Shown here piece after piece: positions 54,871 through 64,000 of a DNA stretch of 64,000 bases. Position numbers and translations under genes: made by a program. The notes under the pieces were generated by a model. That model was not told where the DNA came from. It did not search any database and saw nothing but the letters and a program-made list of their open reading frames with translations. How positions within the stretch are numbered: position 1 is the first letter of the stretch; the number at the start of each line of letters is the position of its first letter. The DNA comes from Zopfochytrium polystomum (lineage: Eukaryota; Chytridiomycota; Chytridiomycetes; Chytridiales; Chytridiaceae): assembly GCA_025765615.1 (NCBI GenBank), contig JAIVFJ010000295.1:1-64000 (forward strand). The letters run 5' to 3'.

Positions 54871-55955
54871 TGATGAAATCCCACCCAGGACTGGAGGGAT
54901 TGGTGTGTGTGGAGAGGAAGAGAGCGAATGAGAGAGCAGTGATGATGGAAAAGGAAGAGGAGTGAGAGGATGGAGAGAGGAGAGAGGAGTGAGTGGGCAG
55001 AGGTGGAAGAGAGAGCAAATGGAGGAAGAGAGATTGGCTTGTTTTGCACTGGATTCTGTCAAAGCAGCAAGGAGGGGGTTGGATTCCTTGTTTGATCTCT
55101 GTGAGAGGTTGCTGCTCTTATACTCCTGCAGGTTGGAGCCATCAGAAAACAGAGGGAGCAGTGGGCTGCACAGAGCAGGCCACAGAAATGAGATAAAACA
55201 GGCTGAGCACCAATCCCCAGCCTGGGCTAAGTACCCATTCAGGGCTGAGTACCACCCAGTGCTGGGCATCACTCAGGGCTGAATACCAGCCTGGGCTGTG
55301 CACCACCCAGGGCTGAGTACCAGCCAGGGCTGAGTACCACCTTGGGCTGAGTACTTTGTCTGGGCTGAGTACCACCAAGAACCAATTTACAGCTTGTTTG
55401 AGAAACAGTTGCTTGTAAATTGGTTTGGTTGTTTCCAAATCAGGAAGCTTGTTTGGGAAACAATCCGCTTTTTTCCTTGTTTTTAGAAGTCCAATGATTG
55501 GTGCAATCTCTGGTGAGCTCAGTTTTTATCTCACTTTTAGAAATGCAGTGATTGGTGCAATCCCTGATTCCTAAATGCCTGTTGCATTGCTCAGATTGCA
55601 CAGCACAGCAGGAAAGCTGGAATTCCAGATCAGGAAGCGGAATTCCGATGCATGGGGCAGTGGCACACTGCTTCTGCATGCTTGCTGTGCTGTGTTACAC
55701 GTGCAGAGTGCATAGTTTGAGCGTTTTTGTGCATGTTCTAATTGCATTGTTCCTACCAGTAGGATGAACAAAGCTAGAACAACAGCCGCCTTTGCCTATC
55801 TCTTTTTATTGAGAACAGATTAGCCCTTCTGAGCGCCCCATTCAAGTATTGAATCTACTGAGCCCTTCAATCACCCCATCCAATGTGAGTGGATGGAGTT
55901 CTCAAAGGGATCATCAGTAACGGGCGTAGTGTACCCTGTGGGTCGAATCTCAACA
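54871..55955 (-). mobile_element. 3' LTR (family 4, 1,085 bp) of a second copia element
   Basis: Same family as the solo LTR at 29190-30337: ends TGTTGAGATTCG and GGGATTTCATCA in sense. It adjoins a G-rich polypurine tract (TTGCGGGGGTG at 55956-55966, minus), which fixes it as a 3' LTR. It inserted into element C. The matching 5' LTR is not in the window. Confidence 0.88.
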
Positions 55956-56119
55956 CACCCCCGCAATAGAAAGAGAGGGGGCAACTGTTTCTCCTGGAGT
56001 ACATGGCTGTCCAACAATGCCAGCCAAGCAGTGGGACTCGAACCCACCCATGTACCCCCCTACACTTGTGAAAACCTGCATGAACCCACAAGTGTAGCTG
56101 GAGAAGCCAGAGAGAGCCT

Positions 56120-57720
56120 TTAGACTAAGCGTTGTGCTGATTTGAGCGTGGGCACCACGCTTACACCTTGGAGGTCGGCGAGACTGCAAATTCCCATCAG
56201 TGATGCAAGCTTTGCATGTTGAGCTGCGGGAAGAGCTTTGGTGAGAAGGTTGGCAATCATCATGTCCGTTGGGCAATGAATGAGTTGAACCTCCTTTTTC
56301 TCCAAGTGGTCCCGTATGAAGTGCAACCTCACGTCAAAGTGTTTGACCCAACCATGGTGTATTGGATTCATAGCAATAGCTATGGTTGAACGATTGTCTT
56401 CAAAAACAGTAGTGGGCTTATTTAAATCCATACCCAGCTCCTGGAAGAGCATTCGTAGCCAGATTACCTCTTTGATGGCCTCAGTAAGGGAGAAGTATTC
56501 CGCCTCAGTTGAGGACAAAGCGACAACTGATTGTTTCTTGCTGTACCATGTAATAGCACCCCCGCAAAGCATGAACACATGCCCTGACCCGTGGTTCATC
56601 CCACTCTGGGTAAGAAATACCCGCAGCTTTCTCTACCTCTGGGAGTGTTGCATTGGTGATGCATGTCATCTGGGAGTCTCCCTTCTGGTAGAAAAGTCCA
56701 TGATCCCAGGTAGCGCAGACATATCGCAGCAATCTGTCAAGCGCAAGGGAATCTGAATGGGTTGGAGCGGACTGGTATTGTGCAAGTGTATTCACAGCAT
56801 ACGCAATGTCAGGGCGCGTCAAGTTTGCAAGGTAAGCAAGTTGCATGAGTGTGCTTTGGAAGTATTCCAACTCTTTTTGTGGAAGTTTTCCAGAGTCCAC
56901 ATCGTGTATCCATGTCGTGGACATGGGAGTTGCTTTGGTTTTGACAGGTAAGCCTTCATCGTCACACCAGTAGTTTGCTTCCTCCAAGACATGCTGTGTG
57001 TAGTTTTTCTGTCCAATAAAGATTCCATCTTTGATTTTCTCAACTTGGATGCCAACAGCAACTTTTGGGTTGAGGTCCTCGCGGATTTTGAACTTTGATT
57101 TGATCAGAGAAAGAATTTTGGCAATTTCTTCTTCAGTGTGACTGAAGATGAGGATGTCATCTACGTATAGAGTGATGATGGTCTTGACCTTTCCATCAGG
57201 GTGCCTTTGCACAAAGACACAGTGGTCAGTCTTCAATTGCGTAAATCCAATTTCTACTAGGAAGTCGCGGATTGTTTTGTACCACTGTCGACCAGACTGG
57301 TGCAGTCTGTACAGACTCTTCCTGAGTAAACAGACAAGAAGTATCCCGTCTGCACCACGTATCTCAAAGCCTTCTGGTTGTTCCATGAAGTTTTCAATGT
57401 CCAGTTTGGCGTTCAATTATGCGGTTTCGACATCAAGGCTTGCAAGTATGAGGTCAAACAGCAACGAGATAGCAAGGATTGCCCTTATGGAGGAGCTGCA
57501 GACGACAGGGGAGAAGGTCTCATTGTAGTCCTGACCAAAGATCTGAGTGTAACCCCGACCAACAAGGTGGGCCTTGAAGCGTTCAAGGTACCCTTCACTG
57601 CCAAACTTGTAGGCAAAAACCGAGACCAGTATATCCCGTCAGAAGAGGAGGGTCCATAACATAGACATTCCCTGTGTCCCTATGAGCAATGGTAAAGTCG
57701 TCCATTACAGTTCACCGTTG
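56120..57720 (-). pseudogene. Copia pol (family 4), integrase deleted, RT and RNase H nearly intact
   Basis: From 57720 the minus strand starts in the post-protease region (DDFTIAHRDTGNVYVMDPP...TGYTG). It then jumps directly to the RT entry (FAYKFGSEGYLERFKAHLVGRG), so gag-pre-integrase and integrase are deleted. RT follows (DVETA-stop-LNAKLDIENFMEQPEGF, KSLYRLHQSGRQWY, LYVDDILIF, TRPDIAYAVNTLAQY). RNase H lies in the next frame (VVALSSTEAEYFSL, VFEDNRSTIAIAMNP, MIANLLTKALP), ending at 56120. Breaks are one stop near 57420 and a frameshift near 56580. The adjoining LTR4 shows the family. Confidence 0.9.
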
Positions 57721-57783
57721 ATGGCTCTTCTCTTCCCACCAGCCCCTTTGGGGCTGGAACAATAAAATAAATAAAAAAATGAA

Positions 57784-60146
57784 GTGGAACTCACAGTCAT
57801 GCTTCTTGACGGCAGAATGGATCCAGACTGGATCACTGACAACATTGTCTCAAACGTCGGCTACAAAGTGATGTACAAATCTGGGCGTTTCCTCTACCGC
57901 AACGTTACCTACCGCCGCATCTACGAGACTGCGCTGATGGCAAGACTTGCTGGCAGCAACCCACACCAGGTCATCCTTGACTCTGGGGCTTCCAGGACGA
58001 TGTCGCCTTGTGAAGAGCACTTCACAAACTTGCGGCCCACCTCCCAGCAGATCAAAACAGCCGACGGCTTTACAACTGCCACTGGAGTGGGCGACTTCAC
58101 CCTGTTCGTTAACAGAAGAGCTCTCGTCATGAGGAACTCGCTCTATGTGCCAGAGTTCTCAGACACTCTACTCTCAGTTCAGCAAATCGTGCGGCAGACA
58201 GGTCACAACGTGACAGCAGACACAGCCCTATTGCATCCTCGGGTACATGGTTCAGACTTTACCATTGCTCACAGGGACACAGGGAATGTCTATGTTATGG
58301 ACCCTTCTCTTCTGACGGGATATACTGGTCTCGACAGGGCAGAACTTGGAAGGGACAGGTGAGTCGCAACAGCAAACTGCTCCTTTGCAAACTGCAACAC
58401 CAACTTCAAGTCAAACTGACCCAGACCCTTTACCAAACCCTCAGAACATTGAAACAGTCTGAGCTCTTCACAAGAAATTTGGTCACCTGTCTTTATCTTC
58501 TTTGAAGCATACTTGGTCAAATCTGAATAAAGTTGGTCATTCATTTTTCCTCATTCATGACATTCCCTGCATGACATGTGATGTTGGGAAATTGAAAGCT
58601 TCGCCTATCCACTCCACTTCCAGACCAAACACCACACTGCTTGGTCATTTAAACACTGATGCTGTCCCGCCGCCACACGCAGACACCATGGTGAAAAACA
58701 TTGGCAACTGGTTGTGGAAGAGTCAACCCGTTGGCTTGACATTGAGTTCCTCAACTCTTTGTCTGACGCGCCCACAAGATTCCGGTCTACGATCGAAAGG
58801 TTTGAACAACAACATGGCAAACATATCACATCTGTGCGCTGTGACAGGGGGGAAATCTTCAAAGATGGAGAATTCAAAACTTGGGCCAATACTCGGCATC
58901 CTCCTATTGTTTTAGAACCTAGTCCTGCATTCACCAAGGAATTCAATGGGCTGGTAGAACGTCAGGTCAACACTCTCAACGACATGGCACACTGCATGCT
59001 CTTAGAGTCACGATTGCCCCACTCTTTCTTTGTGTATGCAGTCCGCTACGCAGCATACATCAAGAACAGAATTTACCACTCTCACACTAAGAAAACACCT
59101 TACGAAGTTTGGTACGGTGAAAAGCCAAATGTTGATCACATCCGCACCTTTGGCTGTTTGGTTATCCACTGTATCCCAAAGGAAAAGCGAACGCTTAAAC
59201 ATCCTGACAAAGGGGCGCCAGGCATATTCTTAGGGTATAAAGGAAACACTCTTCCAGTAGTCTACGACTTGAAAACCCAGAGAATATCGGAACACTTCCA
59301 TGTCTCCTTTCACGAAAATGTTTTTCCTGGCATTGTGCAGAACTGGAGACAGTTCCTTCATGACTCCCGCTTGAAGGAATGGGGACCAGTCCAGCCCACA
59401 GCTCAGGATTTCCAATACCTTTCCTCCTCGTTGCATACCCCTGCTATGTCCACTGATCCAGATGTGGCACATCCTGACGCTCTGTTTGACTCACAAGAAG
59501 ACAATGTACCACCTGCAGAATCACAGGGGGGAGATCTACAGCCAGGTATGCTATACGACGCTTCTGATTCTGAACCAGAGTCAATACCTGATGAACAAGA
59601 AATCCCTCCAAGGGAGTGCTCAACATCCCCTGACATTCTAGCTTATTCCCAATTATACCACAAGAGCCATCAGGTTTACGTGACTACCTGGCATTGAAGG
59701 CAAACCTTTGTAAACTACGAACAAAACCATCAATTGCCACAAGTCCTTCGACTTACAGTCGGAAAACACTCCACGCTTTAACTGCAAGAATTCGTATACT
59801 ACAAATAGCACAGGGACAATTTCGTGAAACGCTCAAAGTGTACACTGTGCTTAAGCCAGAGGAAGTCACAGCATATCCAACAGAAAGGATCCACCAGCAG
59901 GACTTACCGTCACTCCCTGCTTCGCATAAAGAGGCCATGCGTTCTCCTTTTGCAAAGTATTGGAAGGCAGCTCAACTCTCAGAGATGAATTCAATTACGT
60001 CAGCGCATGTCTGGGACTTAGTGGCTCAACCTAAAGGGCATAAGATACTCAAGCCCAAATGGGTTTTTGCCTACAAGTTTGACAGTGAAGAGTACCTTGA
60101 ACACTTCAAGGCCCGCCTTGTTGGTCGAGGTTACACTGAGATCTAG
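57784..60146 (+). pseudogene. Copia pol (same family), protease to RT entry, head to head with the previous one
   Basis: Plus strand: aspartic protease VILDSGASRTMSP (about 57970), the same FTIAHRDTGNVYVMDPS block, then gag-pre-integrase (KKFGHLSLSSLKHTW, CMTCDVGKL) after a frameshift near 58360. Integrase follows (SVRCDRGEIF; FNGLVERQVNTLND; PYEVWYGEKPNVDHIRTFGC; GIFLGYKGN), with its first acidic residue region damaged by a shift near 58700. The acidic linker and RT entry (WDLVAQPKGHKILKPKWVFAYK, FKARLVGRGYTE) end at 60146. RT proper and RNase H are missing. It complements the minus copy, but the two overlap in sequence and are separate copies. Confidence 0.88.
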
Positions 60147-60349
60147 AAGTTGGCAAATGAAATTTTCAAATTCAACGTCCTAAGGTGGCTGATGCTGTGA
60201 CTGAGTGCTGCTACACTGTACAACGCTGTTGCAGCGAAAAACGATCATCAAAACTTCTTTCCAATGTTAAAAGTGTAAGGGCGACGGTGCAGCGGCGGGG
60301 GACAAAAAGCTGAATGTGTTTGTAGAAGGTGGCAGTGACGAGTGGTGAG

Positions 60350-61860
60350 TGGCACAGCACGTTCGCCTCAGCAGCTGAGGAGGAGGAGTGGCCAGGAAGG
60401 CCTCAACCTCCCTCCTTGTGTGGATGTCGGTGCAGAGGTTTGCAAAGCCTTGATCGTTTGCGAGCTTCACAGGCACTATGGGCATGCACCAGCCCTGGCT
60501 TGCCACTCGTTCTGGTACCGGTACCAAATTCATTCTGTCTTGAGTGCCTTTCCAAACAGAGCATCCAGAAAGGCCTCTAGCCTCTCTGTGAAGTACCAAT
60601 CCACAAGGTGCTCACACTCTGAAGCAACAGTGGCTCGGCGAGAGGGGTTGGCTTGGAAACCTCCAGGCAGGAGCCTGTGGAGGTCCCAGAGGTGGTTGTC
60701 TGCATAGCTGAAGGGGAAAAAGGCGGTAGGGCAGTCTTTCTGCTCCACTGCAGCCTCAAACTCTTGCTGACGCTGATGCCAGTAGCTGTCTGAGCCAGTG
60801 ATGTTTGCAGCAGAGGCAGAATGAAGAGGCGATGAGCGCTCTCTGAGATTAATATGCCAGATATCAAAAGAGCTCCTGCCTGGAGTGCGAAACTCGTCAA
60901 TAGGAACCTCTTGCCAATCTGGCCAGTCGACCACCATTGCCCTTTGTTGCTCCTGTGGGGGGTGTTCCAGGATCCTATGCAGGCAATCCGTCTCCAACAT
61001 GGGCTCCTCTCCCTCGTCAACAATGGATGCATAAGGAGCCATTCCTTCTGGCTGGACCCCACCATCCTCAATTGCAGGTGGCTCATCCTCCAAAGTCTGG
61101 TCATCCTCTTGCAATTGCGTGGGCAGGTTGTTGGGGCAGCGTCCAGGGCAGCTGGGTTAAACTGCACCCTGAATCGCCAAAAGCCAGGGTAATGTGAAAC
61201 CAGAAACCGACCGACAAGCTCCACTCTTCGGTGATTGACACGCAAGTGGACAACTGGGTATAATGCTGTCCCGGCCGACGAACAACCAGCAGAGAGACAG
61301 AGGCAGAAGCTGGGGGATCGATTTCACTAGAGTCACAGTCCTGTTGGAAGTTAATGGCAAACCCTCGCTGAACGTGCCGTCTGTTAAAGCGGAGCCAGTA
61401 CACTGTCACGACAGGAATCACAGGGGAAAGCAGCATCTCTTCCACAATGGTCAACAGCCGCAGTGCCTTCAGAACACAGTTGTCAATCCCGCTCCAATTT
61501 GGAATCATGCTGTTTGGGCGCCAAACAGAGGGATCTGGTCGTTTTCTGGAAGGGTGCAAAGTAAGTTGGCGATTGTTGGCTGGCAGTCAGCAAGCAAATA
61601 GAGCACAAGCCTTTTTGGCAACAAATGCAAGCGTAATCGGGAACCAAGGGTCGCTTGCCAGACCACAGCTCCCTGCAAATGCGGCATTGTTGAGCATTGT
61701 GTGAGACTGTGCTCTCTAAATCCTCACCCTGGGCTATGGGTGGCAAATAGAGCAATGGCCTAAATACCAATCCTGAAAAGTGAAAAAGGGCAAAAAGGAG
61801 ATGTCTAGGGGTCACTTGACAGGACAATGTATTTGGAGTCTTAAGAAGCCCAAGAAACAC
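60350..61860 (-). pseudogene. Helitron Rep/helicase N-terminal remnant
   Basis: Reading minus: a zinc-ribbon-like Cys cluster (QCRICRELW...CICCQKGLCSIC, 61720-61630), then the Helitron-type LRLLTIVEEMLLSPVIPVVTVY (about 61470-61405) and a FQQD-type segment. A shifted frame with VNHRRVELVGRFLVSHYPGF (61240-61180) and a long acidic linker follow. Next is the Rep-associated TAFFPFSYADNHLWDLHRLLP (60735-60673), LVDWYFTERLEAFLDALFG and WYRYQNEWQ (60529-60503). The His-x-His pair of a HUH nuclease lies at about 60480 in another frame. This order is that of Helitron_like_N proteins of rolling-circle transposons. The downstream Rep tyrosines and helicase are missing, and there are at least four frameshifts or stops. 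Confidence 0.75.
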
Positions 61861-62929
61861 AAAGAAACTCTCTTACTACACACAAAGAGAAGACTCTCAC
61901 ACTCAGACCAAAGGTAACTGTGAAAAGGTGGCACACTAGCAAAGAATGTGCAGGGTTCTCTGGTCCATGACACAGAGTAGGCCCAATGGGAGGCAAAAGC
62001 CAAAGCCAAAGGGGACCGGGAAATCTGGTAACAATGCTGGAGGTGCAAGATGCAGCAAGCTCCAGGGAGCGGCACTAAGTGCAGCACTCCAATCCAACTG
62101 AAGAAGACAAGAGAGTGGGGAGGAAAGTGGCCAGACACCGGTCTGTTGGAGCCACCACCATGGAGCAAGGCTCCCTCTCTGTCAAAGACAAGCCCTAAGT
62201 TGGGGTTGGACACAGAGGGCAAACACAAGGAACAATTAGTGTGCAGAGGTGCCTGTGGATCAAACCAGAACTGATTTCCACTTAACAGAACCAGACACAT
62301 CTTGTCTCACTCCCAAGAGAGGTTCCAACTCAATCCAAGGAGGGGGATGGTGGGAGACAGTGGGACTCTTCTTACTCATTCTACTAGGACACAGACATCT
62401 GCTTCACCAAGCCAGAGGAGGAATCCCCCCTATCTTAGAAGCAAGGAAGGTTAAAACCCACTCCCACACACAAGTGTGACACCAAGACATCACAGGCATT
62501 AATCTGAGAGAAAGAGGGTCTGAACCCAGTGAAGACCAGGCCCACCAGAGGCCACAGGAGCCAACAACCAGGGAGGAGGGGGCATACCTGAATACAAAAG
62601 AACAAAACAATAAATAAAACAGCAAAGAAGAGAGAGGAGGAGTGAGTCACCAAACAATGGGGCTGAGCCATCAAACAAGGAAGACAGCTCAGAGAATCAT
62701 GGAGCATTTCTTGGCATCAGCTGCCAAGAAAGATGGAGGAGATGGAGAGAGCTGGTTGGTACAAAGAGGAAGACAGTCACTCTCAGCCACACAAGAAAGA
62801 AAAGACACAGACAGAGACAACAAGGAATAAATAAAAGAGAAAACAGGAAAAACAGGAAAAACAGGAAAAATTACTAATTGGAAAAATAAGTAAAAATCAC
62901 CAATGAATAGATAAAGAAAAACCCTGTGA
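61861..62929 (-). other. 5' flank of the Helitron remnant
   Basis: Long open frames here have no family signature. The sequence is partly duplicated at 40330-40760. An imperfect triplicate CAGGAAAAA string lies at about 62836-62860, and a TATA-like CATAAAAGGG (minus) at about 62945. Confidence 0.5.
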
Positions 62930-63195
62930 TCTCATACCCTTTTATGAGGTATTACATCATGGTAGCAGGTGGTAGGGCTTGTTAGCTCTGCCATCATCTT
63001 GTTAACTCAGTACATCTGGGCTTAGCACTTCTCCCACAGAAGTGTTTCAGTCCTAAGTCATTTCCAAAAGTGAGGGGCCATTGGCCAGGCATAGTAGGAC
63101 TTTGCATTTCTGCCCAGTCTGTCAACTGGCATGTCTCGAACTTGGCACCTTCCCAATTGAAGGGAGCGCTCTAACCACTGAGCAAGGGAGCCTTG
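62930..63195 (-). repeat. tRNA-derived SINE
   Basis: Sense minus. The head GGCTCCCTTGCTCAGTGG with a GCTC/GAGC D-arm, a possible CAA anticodon loop, and a B box AGTTCGAGAC can be laid out as a tRNA, but the T-stem and acceptor pairing are incomplete. A ~170-bp body follows, shared with 42490-42660. Related heads occur at 33702 and about 50665. This makes it a SINE family rather than a working tRNA gene. Confidence 0.7.
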
Positions 63196-63434
63196 TATCA
63201 GCAATTAGAATCAAGACTGAGTCTTTCTGTCTGTAACATCGCCAATAATAAATAATAATGATAGAGCTCAGAGGCAGACATACGGAGCCAGTCAGAGGCT
63301 GTATGGAAACCCAATAAATAATAAGAGAGTAGGAATCCAAGCCTAGTCACGTTTTGCCAGCAAAACGCGGGTCGAGACGGGGTGGTAATCCTCACAATCA
63401 CCAGTTAAAAAGTGGGTATACACTTAATTTATTT

Positions 63435-63465
63435 GAGGTCACAGGCTCGACAGCCTGTCGTCCTC
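63435..63465. other. Conserved 31-nt stem-loop (copy 2)
   Basis: GAGG-tc-ACAGGCT-cgac-AGCCTGT-cgt-CCTC, the inverted counterpart of 33410-33440. Flanks share GTATAC, TTTTTAACTGG and TTGTGAGGAT(T) with that copy. From 63196 to 63434 I see no gene. Confidence 0.6.
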
Positions 63466-63469
63466 ACAA

Positions 63470-63615
63470 TTGAACTTGGTCATGGATTTGTGAAACTTTG
63501 CCATGGCTGCTTGGACAAAAGGTTGCTTGCGAAGTGCACCATGGGTTTGACTGTCAAACGCTGCCAAGTACTGATCTTGGGGAAGAAACGCCTCCTCTTC
63601 CTTGAGAAATGAAAA
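63470..63615 (-). pseudogene. Unassigned coding-like fragment
   Basis: The minus frame reads EEEAFLPQDQYLAAFDSQTH and continues with KQPFVQAAMAKFHKSM before running into the stem-loop, where it stops. Composition is protein-like and it lies upstream of the Helitron remnant on the same strand, so it may be part of a Helitron N-terminus; this is a guess. From 63616 to 64000 there is only a GA/CAGA microsatellite (63765-63830) and an uncertain short frame on the minus strand. Confidence 0.3.
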
Positions 63616-64000
63616 GCGAATAAATCAGGGCACTCCACCAAAGAATCAGAAGCAATGTCAAATAGAGAAACACATTTACCGGTGTCAGGTCACAGCACTA
63701 CCGCCACAAGTCCTGCATCCTCTCTGCAATAGCTGCTAGTCTTGCCCTTCTCCTTCTGCGAGACAGAGGCAGAGAGAGACAGACAGACAGAGAGCTGACC
63801 AAATTTGCTGGAGAAAGCGAGAGAGACAGATATCGCTGGCACAAGCAACGCGCAGTCATTTGCGGACACCTGAGATGGCCGGCCATCACTGCTGGTTGAA
63901 GATATATGAATTTTGAACCCTCCCCAGCAGGGCATTTCGTGAACATCGTGGTTTGTGTGGCATCATTTTTCTCTACTTTACAGTACATGCCTCTGTGTGT

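Noticed and set aside
61812..62300. A 162-codon minus-strand frame with many Cys/Trp
   Set aside because: It has no family signature, lies in the flank of the Helitron remnant, and is not preserved in the shortened copy at 40.3-40.8 kb.
1..64000. CRISPR array, bacterial operon or prophage
   Set aside because: Introns, poly(A) signals, LINE/copia/Helitron remnants and eukaryotic protein families exclude a prokaryotic source; no regularly spaced repeats with unique spacers are present.

Overview
The window is eukaryotic nuclear DNA. It shows GT-AG introns of about 50-120 bp, single-gene transcription units, LINE, Ty1/copia and Helitron remnants, and microsatellites. The host genes point to a fungus: a Cdc25-type Ras exchange factor with SH3 and WW domains, an Avt3/Avt4-type vacuolar amino-acid transporter, an AFG2/SPATA5L1-like tandem AAA ATPase and a small claudin/Sur7-like tetraspan protein. 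The SH3+WW+RasGEF layout and the transposon load suggest an early-diverging (zoosporic or zygomycete-grade) fungus. That placement is inference and no species is claimed.

Layout. 1-4.5 kb: a decayed LINE on the minus strand. 4.5-11.5 kb: an inverted pair of ~770-bp repeats carrying copia fragments, bracketing the intact RasGEF gene (6.4-10.4 kb, minus, 7 exons). 11.5-13 kb: an unknown reading frame, a solo LTR with heat-shock elements, a GA microsatellite and a second solo LTR. 13.3-23.6 kb is the gene-dense part: a five-exon tetraspan gene (minus), its broken divergent paralogue (plus), the tandem AAA ATPase (plus) and the amino-acid transporter (plus). 24-26 kb: a Cys-rich reading frame in otherwise featureless DNA.

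26.5-33.4 kb: two ~430-bp direct repeats enclose a two-gene cassette of unknown function. Its first gene is split by a solo LTR with a perfect 5-bp target duplication. 33.8-40.2 and 44.3-50.5 kb: two full-length copies (A, B) of one copia-type element, each with a perfect 5-bp target duplication (CAACC, ATATC). 50.75-54.87 kb: a third copy (C), head to head with B. 40.2-44.3 kb, between A and B: a broken Myb/SANT-like gene, a SINE, tandem repeats and a LINE deletion derivative. 54.9-60.1 kb: a further copia family with a 1.1-kb LTR, as two head-to-head rearranged pol copies. 60.3-61.9 kb: a Helitron Rep remnant. 62-64 kb: Helitron flank, a tRNA-derived SINE and unassigned sequence.

The nested insertions can be partly ordered: the cassette at 26.5-33.4 kb predates the solo LTR4 inside it; element A predates the solo LTR3 inside it; element C was interrupted by the LTR4-family copia; and A inserted into a SINE. 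The host genes have unrelated functions (Ras signalling, tetraspan membrane protein, AAA remodelling, vacuolar amino-acid transport), and nothing in the layout implies a shared pathway.
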